Shown in pieces: positions 57,801-64,000 of a DNA stretch of 64,000 nt. Under the pieces are notes generated by a model. It did no database searches. It saw nothing but the letters and a program-made list of their open reading frames with translations, and was not told the DNA's origin. The stretch's first letter is position 1, and each line of letters starts with the position of its first letter. The translations under genes and the position numbers were made by a program. The stretch is from Dyella mobilis (lineage in GTDB: Bacteria; Pseudomonadota; Gammaproteobacteria; Xanthomonadales; Rhodanobacteraceae): assembly GCF_016904945.1 (NCBI RefSeq), contig NZ_JADIKF010000040.1, positions 1 through 64,000 on the forward strand. Reading direction: 5' to 3'.

Positions 57801-60715
57801 TCCAGGTGATGCTGCTGATGCAGAACAACGCCGCCGCGTCGCTGGAAATTCCCGGTATCCGGTGCAGCATGCAGCCGTTCGAACTGGATATGGCCAAGTT
57901 CGACCTCAGCCTCAACGTGGGCGAACGTTACGGGGCCGATGGCGGTGCAGCCGGCATGCAGTTGGATTTGATGTATGCGATCGATTTGTTCGATCACGCG
58001 ACTGCGCAGCAACTTGGTCAGCGCCTGGTTCGCTTGCTGGCAGCGGTAGCTGACGATCCGTCAACGCGTATCGAGGCCATCGACCTGCTCGACACGACGG
58101 AACGCCAGCAACTGCTGCACGACTGGAACGACACCGCGCACACGGTGTCGTCGGCCACCGTGCCCGCCCTGTTCGAACAACAAGTCGCACGCACGCCCGA
58201 CGCCATCGCCGCCACCTTCGAACACGCATCGCTCAGCTACGCCGAACTCAACACTCGCGCCAACCGCCTCGCCCATGCCCTGATCGCCGACGGCGCCGGC
58301 CCCGAATGCCTCGTCGCCATCGCCCTGCCCCGTTCGCTGGACTTGGTCGTCGCCCTGCTGGCTGTGTTGAAAGTCGGTGCCGCCTATTTGCCGCTCGATA
58401 GCGATTACCCGGCCGAACGCCTCGCCTTCATGCTCGCCGATGCACAGCCGCGACGCGTGATTTCACGCAGCGATATCGACCTTCCCACCAGCGACGTGCC
58501 GTGCTGGCACCTGGACGACACCGCCGTGCGCGTGATGCTGGCGGCGGCCGCAGACACCAACCCGGCGCCGGCACTCGCACCGTTGCATCCGGCTTATGTG
58601 ATCTATACCTCCGGCTCCACCGGTACGCCCAAGGGGGCGCCCAATACCCACGCCGGCCTGGTCAACCGCCTGGCCTGGATGCAGCACGCCTACGGCCTTC
58701 AAACCGACGACGTAGTGGTGCAGAAGACACCCTTCAGCTTCGACGTCTCGGTATGGGAGTTCTTCTGGCCGCTGCTGCACGGTGCGCGGCTGGTCCTGGC
58801 GCAGCCGGGCGGGCATCGCAACCCGGCCTATCTGGCCGAGCTGATCCAAGCACAAGGCGTCACCACCCTGCACTTCGTGCCCTCGATGCTGGAAGCGTTC
58901 CTGGATGATCCGGCCAGCGCACGCTGCACCAGCATCCGCCGCATCGTGTGCAGCGGCGAGGCGCTGTCCGGCGCCTTGCGCGAACGCGTGCGCACGACAC
59001 TGGATCGTCCGCTGCACAATCTCTACGGTCCCACCGAAGCGGCCATCGACGTCACCGCCTGGACCTGCCGCGACGAAACCGCCGGCAGTGCCGTGCCGAT
59101 CGGCGCACCGATCTGGAACACCCAGACCTATGTACTGGATGCGCGCTTGCAACCGGTGCCGGCGGGCGTGCCGGGCGAGCTGTATCTGGCCGGTACCGGC
59201 CTGGCGCGCGGTTATCTGCGTCGCCCGGGCTTGAGTGCGGAGCGCTTTATCGCCAACCCGTTCGCGCAGGGCGAACGGATGTATCGCACCGGCGACCTGG
59301 CGCGCTGGCGCAGCGACGGACAGCTGGACTACCTGGGCCGCACCGATCATCAGGTGAAGCTGCGCGGCCTGCGCATCGAACTGGGCGAGATCGAAGCAGC
59401 GCTGGCGCAGTTGGGGCATACGCCCAACGTGGTGGTGGCGCGCGCCGATCGCGACGGTGCCATGCAGTTGGTGGCCTATGTGGTCGCACCGCAACTGGAC
59501 AGCGCAACGTTACGCACGCAACTGGCGCAACGCCTGCCCGACTACATGATTCCCGCCGCCTTCGTGGCGCTGGATGCCTTGCCGCTGAATGCCAACGGCA
59601 AGCTCGACCGCAAGGCACTGCCGGCGCCGTCGTTCCAGCCGATGACGCAGCGGGCGCCACGCACGCCGGAAGAATCGGTATTGGCGCAGCTGTTTGCCGA
59701 GGTGCTCGGTTTGGAGCGCGTGGGCATCGACGACAACTTCTTCGAGCTCGGCGGGCATTCCTTGTTGGCGATCAAGCTGGCCGGGCGCATCCGCCAGACC
59801 ATGCACAACGACATGCCGATCCACGCTTTGTTCGAAACACCGAACGTGGCTGCCCTGGCGGCACGCTTCAGTGATCCGCAACAACGCCCGTCCTTGCTGC
59901 CCTTGCGCAGCGGCGGCGACCAGCCACCGTTGTTCTGCGTACCGCCGGGCGGCAACCTTGCATGGACGTATGCGGGCCTGGTCAGCCACATCGACGCCGA
60001 CTGCCCGGTCTACGGCCTACATGCCTCCGATCTGCAGGACGGCGAAGGCGAATCGCCCTCGCTCGACGCAGTGATCGAACGGCACGTGGCCGACATGCGC
60101 AAGATCCAGCCGCAGGGGCCATATCGGCTGATGGGCTGGTCGCTGGGCGGATTGATGGCTCACGCCATCGCCACGCGCCTGCAAGCCGAAGGCGAAGAAG
60201 TCAGCCTGCTGGCGATGATCGATGCCTATCCGCGCGACGCGCACTTCACTGCCGCGCCGATGAAGGCAAGCGAACAGGCCGAGCTGCAGCAACTGGGACA
60301 CTCGCTGTTCCAGGAAATACTCGGCAGCTTCGGCGTGGACGATGCTGCCGATCTGCCGCAGGGCGACGATCCCTTCGACGTATTGGAAGCACTGCACGCG
60401 GGTGGAAGGCTTTCCGGCACCGACCGCCAGACGATCGCACGCATGTTGCGCGCCTTCGGCCGCGGCGAAGCATTGGCACGTGCCTTCCGGCCAGACACAT
60501 TCCGTGGCGACGTGCTGTTCTTCCGCGCCACCGAGGTGATCGAGGCCATGCACACGCCGCCGGTCGACACCTGGTCCGCCCACGTGACGGGCACGTTGCA
60601 CGTTCACGATATCACCACGACCCACTTCAATATGCTCAACCAGCAATACCGTGCGTCCATCGGTTGCGTGTTGAGCGAGAACCTGAATTCCAACGCGAGC
60701 CTGGAGACGACGTGA
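42668..60715 (+). CDS. Five-module non-ribosomal peptide synthetase with terminal thioesterase (modules 8-12)
   Basis: A 6,015-aa cytosolic synthetase: C-A-T / C-A-T-E / C-A-T / dual C/E-A-T / C-A-T-TE, 17 domains. Its start overlaps the end of the first NRPS gene by 20 nt, with GGAG about 8 nt upstream, so translation is coupled and the subunits are made together. The N-terminus goes straight into a D-donor C domain ([18 protein letters not shown]). Carrier serines are 1005, 2064, 3581, 4648 and 5698. Predicted residues are Asp, D-Thr, D-X (Trp by analogy), Phe and Ser. The C-terminal TE has GWSLGG (Ser5825) and should release the chain, probably as a macrolactone. The stop overlaps the GTG of the next gene (GTGA). 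Confidence 0.97.
45821..50430 (+). other. NRPS module 9: C - A (Thr) - T - E
   Basis: LCL-type C (HHIAGDG). A code DFWNIGMVHK is the exact standard Thr code. T is GGDS (serine 2064), and E has [11 protein letters not shown] and EGHGRE. Predicted D-allo-Thr. Confidence 0.92.
50431..53540 (+). other. NRPS module 10: C (D-donor) - A (unassigned, Trp by analogy) - T
   Basis: D-donor C with HHHILLDG. The A code reads DAGLVGEVWK, for which I know no match. The A and T domains differ in style from all others here: RTGDRVRY instead of [21 protein letters not shown], and [25 protein letters not shown] (T serine 3581). That style belongs to modules that feed a dual C/E domain. The residue is predicted D because the next domain is a dual C/E. 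Confidence 0.68.
53541..56760 (+). other. NRPS module 11: dual C/E - A (Phe) - T
   Basis: The condensation domain begins after a linker with [11 protein letters not shown] and [24 protein letters not shown] and has HHLLGDHST, the signature of dual condensation/epimerisation domains common in Pseudomonas and Burkholderia lipopeptide synthetases. It should epimerise residue 10 and then condense. A code DAWTVAAVCK fits Phe (GrsA DAWTIAAICK). T serine is 4648 (GGHS). There is no methyltransferase insert. Confidence 0.82.
56761..60715 (+). other. NRPS module 12: C - A (Ser) - T - TE
   Basis: The C domain has DHIAGDG instead of HHIAGDG: the first His is Asp4827, the catalytic second His4828 remains. 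A code DVWHVSLIDK, identical to module 1, predicts Ser. T serine is 5698. The TE (about 59,900-60,690) carries GWSLGG with Ser5825 and is of the EntF-like single-TE type. By analogy it would close a lactone on a 3-hydroxyacyl or side-chain hydroxyl. Confidence 0.85.
58077..59760 (+). repeat. Long direct repeat, copy 2 (Ser A domain of module 12)
   Basis: Near-identical to 16379-18062, 41.7 kb away and in the same orientation. The perfect core is 58154-59265. Identity stops just after the carrier-domain GGHS motif, where the two T domains part (module 1 continues LLALRLIS, module 12 LLAIKLAG). Confidence 0.95.
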
Positions 60716-62319
60716 ACGCGCCCGACCTGAAAGACCCCGTGTTTCTTGCCAGCGATACCAAGCTCGAACCGCTGGTGTTCGGCTGGTATGCCTGGAGCCA
60801 CCTGGTATCGCCGATGCAGCAGGCGCTCAATCTCGCCTACCGGCAGCTGCCGATGCTGCGCTCGTTCATTGCCAATCCCGGCGTGCACGAAGCCGCTTCG
60901 AAAAACCCCAAGATGCTGGGCGGCTCGTTCCTCGAATTGAAACAGAGCGACGTAGGCGGCGTACGCAGCCTGTTGCAGGACACGCTGCAACGCGGCGCCG
61001 GCCTGCTTGGTTTTGCCGACGACCTGATCAAGCTGGATCGCCAGTTGCAGAAGAGCGAAACCGGCTTCAGCCTGGATCATCTCTACGCCAAGCTGCCGGA
61101 ATCGCTGGCCGGCTACGTGGAAGCCACGTACGACCCCAACAATCACGTATCGCTGCGCCTGCTGGAAGAACTCGCCTGCGACGACGCATTTTTCCAGGTG
61201 CCGCCGCAGGAGCTGGCTTTCAGCAAAGGCGCCGACACCGCGCGCAACTTCTTTTTGAACACGCCGCGCCTGCCTAGCGCCGAACGCATGATCCTGCCTT
61301 CGCCGTTCGGCGACGAGCGCTTCGACCTGATCTCGGCCAGCCGCATCCGGCCGGTGAGTTTTCAAGGCGTGGCCGATGCATTCGGCATTCGCGACGACGC
61401 AGCCAGGGCGCGCCTGCGCAGTTATTTCAGCGACGGGCCCACACCGCGCAACACCCCGGATTACGACGGCGACGGTGTGCGCGTGCGCTATTTCGGCCAC
61501 GCCTGCGTACTGGTGCAGAGTTCCGAAGTGAGCGTGCTGGTCGATCCCTTCCTGACCTGGGACCACGACGATGCCGAAGGCCGCTTGACCTTCCACGACC
61601 TGCCCGATCACATCGACTATGTCTTCTTCACCCACAATCACCAGGACCACTTCAGCATCGAGGTGCTGCTGCAACTGCGCAATCGCGTAGGCGCGTTCCT
61701 GATTCCACGCAACAACGTCACCAGCGTGGTCGACCCGTCGATGAAGCTGGTGCTGCGCCAGCTTGGCCATCGCAACGTAACGGTGATGGATCCGATGGAC
61801 CGCATCGAATTGCCCGACGGCTGGATCGTCAGCCTGCCGTTCTATGGCGAGCATGCCGATCTCAACATCACCAGCAAGCACGGCCTGTGCATCGAACTGA
61901 AAGGCCGCCGGCTGATGTTCCTGGCCGACTCCGATGGCAAGGATCGCATGCTCTATCGACGCCTGGCGCAGCGGCTTGGCAAGATCGATCACCTGTTCGT
62001 CGGTATGGAATGCGACGGCGCGCCGCTGACCTGGCTGTACAGCCCTTACCTGACCAACCCGGTCAATCGCAAGGACGACGATTCGCGCCGCCTGTCCGGC
62101 TCGGACAGCGAGCGCGCGTGGTCGATCGTCGAAGAATTCGGTTGTCGCCAGGTCTACGTCTACGCGATGGGCCAGGAACCGTGGATGCGCTTCGTCACCG
62201 GACTGGAATACACGCCCGAGAGCAAGCAGATCGTCGAATCCAACAAATTGCTGGAACGCTGCCGCAGTGCCGGCCTTGACGCCGAGCGGCTGCATGGATG
62301 CCGAACCATCACCCTGTAA
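60712..62319 (+). CDS. CmlA-like diiron amino acid beta-hydroxylase (metallo-beta-lactamase fold)
   Basis: A 535-aa protein with an N-terminal alpha/beta part (about 1-255) and a C-terminal metallo-beta-lactamase-fold domain. It contains THNHQDH with His308, His310, Asp312 and His313, then Glu380 (GEHADLN) and Asp406 (LADSDG). As I recall CmlA of chloramphenicol synthesis, its diiron ligands are His305, His307, Asp309, His310, Glu377 and Asp403; all six recur here at a constant offset of three. The length also matches. CmlA-type enzymes beta-hydroxylate an amino acid bound to an NRPS carrier domain; an aromatic residue (5 or 11) is the natural candidate here, by inference. The GTG start overlaps the NRPS stop (GTGA), so it is translationally coupled. 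The alternative is a hydrolase of unknown role, less likely given the Glu380. Confidence 0.85.
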   Translation: MNAPDLKDPVFLASDTKLEPLVFGWYAWSHLVSPMQQALNLAYRQLPMLRSFIANPGVHEAASKNPKMLGGSFLELKQSDVGGVRSLLQDTLQRGAGLLGFADDLIKLDRQLQKSETGFSLDHLYAKLPESLAGYVEATYDPNNHVSLRLLEELACDDAFFQVPPQELAFSKGADTARNFFLNTPRLPSAERMILPSPFGDERFDLISASRIRPVSFQGVADAFGIRDDAARARLRSYFSDGPTPRNTPDYDGDGVRVRYFGHACVLVQSSEVSVLVDPFLTWDHDDAEGRLTFHDLPDHIDYVFFTHNHQDHFSIEVLLQLRNRVGAFLIPRNNVTSVVDPSMKLVLRQLGHRNVTVMDPMDRIELPDGWIVSLPFYGEHADLNITSKHGLCIELKGRRLMFLADSDGKDRMLYRRLAQRLGKIDHLFVGMECDGAPLTWLYSPYLTNPVNRKDDDSRRLSGSDSERAWSIVEEFGCRQVYVYAMGQEPWMRFVTGLEYTPESKQIVESNKLLERCRSAGLDAERLHGCRTITL

Positions 62320-62359
62320 CTCCCCAATCTCTTCCTGACAAACTAGCTGGAGCATTACC

Positions 62360-62566
62360 ATGAGCAATCCCTTCGAAGACGCCAACGGCAGCTTCCTGGT
62401 GCTGGTGAACCACGAAAACCAGCACTCCCTGTGGCCTGAATTCGCCGAAGTGCCGGCCGGCTGGAAAGCCGTGCACGGACCCTCACCGCGACAGGAAGCG
62501 CTGGATTACGTCGAACAAAACTGGACCGACATGCGTCCGGCCAGTCTGGCCGCGCTGGACGCCTGA
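62360..62566 (+). CDS. MbtH-like protein
   Basis: A 68-aa MbtH-family chaperone that binds NRPS adenylation domains and supports their folding and activity. The conserved N-x-E-x-Q-x-SLWP motif is present ([10 protein letters not shown]), followed by the WTDMRPxSL end typical of the family, with the three conserved tryptophans. The start is ATG 62360 with CTGGAG 7 nt upstream. It lies 40 bp after the hydroxylase gene in the same operon. A perfect 12-bp hairpin follows at 62582. Confidence 0.97.
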   Translation: MSNPFEDANGSFLVLVNHENQHSLWPEFAEVPAGWKAVHGPSPRQEALDYVEQNWTDMRPASLAALDA

Positions 62567-62581
62567 GCCACCACCGGCATC

Positions 62582-62611
62582 GTGTCCTGCCGGATCGCAC
62601 CGGCAGGACAC
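62582..62611 (+). terminator. Perfect 12-bp hairpin after the MbtH gene
   Basis: GTGTCCTGCCGG (62582-62593) pairs exactly with 62600-62611 across a 6-nt loop, 16 bp after the MbtH stop and 57 bp before the phosphopantetheinyl transferase start. There is no T-tract, so it may be a partial terminator or a transcript-stabilising element that lowers expression of the last gene. Confidence 0.55.
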
Positions 62612-62667
62612 CGCGTCACCCAGGCAACCGGATATGCTGCACCGAATGCTTATCCGCGAGGCACGCC

Positions 62668-63363
62668 GTGATCGAGCCGCCATCTACCCAATCACTGCCC
62701 GCCCTGCGCGATGCGCTAGGGCTGCCCACGTGCGTCGCGCTGTTCGAAACGGACATCGATCCGCACGGCGATCCCGTCAACACGTGGCCGCAGCTTCCGG
62801 CAACACTGACCAACGCCAGCAAGAAGCGCCGCCGCGAATTTCTGGCGGGACGCCATTGCGCCGCGCAAGCGCTGCGCCAGGCCGGCTGCCAGACGCCGGG
62901 CTTGCTCGATATCGGTGCGGACCGGCTACCTTGCTGGCCCGACGGCTGGCTGGGCTGCATCAGTCACACCGCGCACGTGGCCGTAGCTGTCGCCGCCGCA
63001 AGCCCGCCGTGCGTGGCGCTGGGTGTCGACGCGGAAAAATGGATGGACAGGCGGGTGGCTAATGACGTGCAACAGCAGATCGTCACGCCGGACGAGCTGG
63101 CACTGCTGCAGGACCGCCCTTTGCAACACGCAATGACTTTGCTTTTTTCCGCCAAGGAAACGCTGTACAAGGCGCTGTATCCGCTGACCCGGCACTTTCG
63201 CGACTTCAGTGCCGCGCGCGTAACCGCAGCACGTGCCGATCGACTGGAACTTACGCTGAGCGAAGCTTGGGGCGAGGACTGGCCGCGCGGCACGGTGTTA
63301 GACGTGCGCTATGTCGAGCGGCCCGATGGCGTGTTCACCGCGCTGTGGCTGCCTGCGTGTTGA
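62668..63363 (+). CDS. 4'-phosphopantetheinyl transferase (EntD-like)
   Basis: A 231-aa Sfp/EntD-group transferase that moves phosphopantetheine from CoA to the conserved serine of carrier domains, activating the 12 T domains of this system. Motifs: GVDAEKW (Asp121, Glu123 bind Mg), SHT at about 99-101, and FSAKETLYKALYP (Glu164, Lys168). The length and motif order fit the EntD subgroup. GTG at 62668 is preferred, with GAGG about 7 nt upstream. It lies 101 bp after the MbtH gene with a hairpin between, and converges on a permease gene only 5 bp away with no room for a terminator. Confidence 0.92.
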   Translation: MIEPPSTQSLPALRDALGLPTCVALFETDIDPHGDPVNTWPQLPATLTNASKKRRREFLAGRHCAAQALRQAGCQTPGLLDIGADRLPCWPDGWLGCISHTAHVAVAVAAASPPCVALGVDAEKWMDRRVANDVQQQIVTPDELALLQDRPLQHAMTLLFSAKETLYKALYPLTRHFRDFSAARVTAARADRLELTLSEAWGEDWPRGTVLDVRYVERPDGVFTALWLPAC

Positions 63364-63368
63364 TGCAT

Positions 63369-64000
63369 CTACACCGAACGCGTCGCCTCCACCGGCGGCA
63401 CGCGAGATGCCTTCAGCGCAGGCGCCAGCGTGGCACCCTGCCCCAGCAGCAGCAAGGCGGCCGCGCTCAACAATAGATAGACGAACGACAGCGGCGGCAT
63501 CGCGAATCGAAGCACCAGCCACTCGCTGAGACTGATCGCCAGCACGGTGCCGATCACTACGCCACCGAGGCTGATCATGAAATTCTCGGTGAGAAAGTAC
63601 GCAAGGATGTCGTTGCGCGTAGCCCCCAGCGCACGCCGCACGCCAATCTGCTTGCGTCGCTGGCCCACCCAGAAACTGGTAAGGCCGACGATGCCTGCGC
63701 CGGTGACGATCAACAGTATCAGGCAGATCGCACCCAGCAAGATCGCCATGCCGCGGTCGGTTTTGTAGGCCTGTTCGCGTACGACGTCGAAGGTGCGGAT
63801 ACCTTTCACGGGCGGAAACACCCGCATGCGGTCGAGCTTCAGCAAGGCTGCCGGCGCCGCCTTGGCCACTTCGGCAAGCTGACCCGGCTTGCTGCGGATC
63901 AGATAGCTGCCATCGCTGTCCGCCATTTGCGCGGGCAGCAATACCGTGCGGTCGAGAAAGCTGAGTGTGTGCCACGTACCCTGCAACTGGTCGACGATGC
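63369..64000 (-). CDS. MacB/FtsX-type permease, C-terminal part (N-terminus beyond the window)
   Basis: The frame is open to the window edge; 210 C-terminal residues are visible. They include the end of the periplasmic domain and the FtsX core with GQRRKQIGVRRALGATRNDI and three helices, ending EATRSV. The sequence closely parallels the permease at 8550-9770 (shared GIVGL-x-SFWV-x-QRR, IGVRRALGATR, LAPAL and VPP-x-xATR), so the biosynthetic locus is flanked on both sides by paralogous permeases on the same strand. The substrate and partner ATPase are unknown. Confidence 0.88.
   Translation of the reverse strand, partial: IVDQLQGTWHTLSFLDRTVLLPAQMADSDGSYLIRSKPGQLAEVAKAAPAALLKLDRMRVFPPVKGIRTFDVVREQAYKTDRGMAILLGAICLILLIVTGAGIVGLTSFWVGQRRKQIGVRRALGATRNDILAYFLTENFMISLGGVVIGTVLAISLSEWLVLRFAMPPLSFVYLLLSAAALLLLGQGATLAPALKASRVPPVEATRSV

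Noticed and set aside
60712..62319. Plain metallo-beta-lactamase or quorum-quenching lactonase
   Set aside because: The 535-aa length, the large N-terminal part, Glu380 at a ligand position, and coupling to the NRPS stop codon point to a CmlA-type hydroxylase.

Overview
The window looks like a chromosomal segment of a high-GC gammaproteobacterium, most likely order Lysobacterales (Xanthomonadales). This rests on codon and GC style, a hybrid sensor kinase with a beta-propeller sensor, MacB/FtsX-type permeases and, above all, a lipodepsipeptide assembly line of a kind known from Lysobacter. The placement is inferred, not searched.

Left flank (1-11.3 kb): the tail of an IS30-type transposase, a large periplasmic-propeller hybrid histidine kinase (-), a secreted type B carboxylesterase (+), a short-chain dehydrogenase (+), GTP cyclohydrolase II (ribA, +), a membrane acyltransferase (-) and two tandem MacB/FtsX-like permeases (-). 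The permease pair is preceded by a near-consensus sigma-54 promoter and, about 75 bp further upstream, a perfect 28-bp palindrome.

Biosynthetic locus (11.3-63.4 kb): a leftward operon (MFS exporter, type II thioesterase, SyrP-like Fe(II)/2-oxoglutarate hydroxylase) diverges from a rightward operon across a 733-bp AT-richer region. The rightward operon holds two giant NRPS genes (9,196 and 6,015 aa, overlapping by 20 nt), a CmlA-like diiron beta-hydroxylase (GTG start overlapping the NRPS stop), an MbtH-like protein and an EntD-like phosphopantetheinyl transferase. A third, partial FtsX-like permease closes the window.

The NRPS has 12 modules (7 + 5) with an N-terminal starter C domain and a terminal thioesterase. 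Hand-read Stachelhaus codes and epimerisation logic give: acyl?-Ser1 - D-Asn-like2 - Ser3 - Gly4 - N-Me-D-Tyr/Phe5 - X6 (code DAMLIGAICK) - D-Val7 - Asp8 - D-Thr9 - D-X10 (code DAGLVGEVWK) - Phe11 - Ser12. The 7+5 split, Ser1/Ser3/Gly4, the N-methylated D-aromatic at 5 and D residues at 2, 5, 7, 9 and 10 are strikingly like WAP-8294A2 (lotilibcin) and the menaquinone-binding lipodepsipeptides with their Gly-X-Leu-X-X-X-Trp motif. If so, X6 is Leu and X10 is D-Trp. The predicted product would be a new variant lacking the basic (ornithine) residues and offered two chemically different beta-hydroxylases.

Other points of interest are a ~1.7-kb near-identical repeat joining the Ser A domains of modules 1 and 12 (gene conversion), a foreign-looking A10-T10-dual C/E11 cassette, and tandem permeases bracketing the locus.
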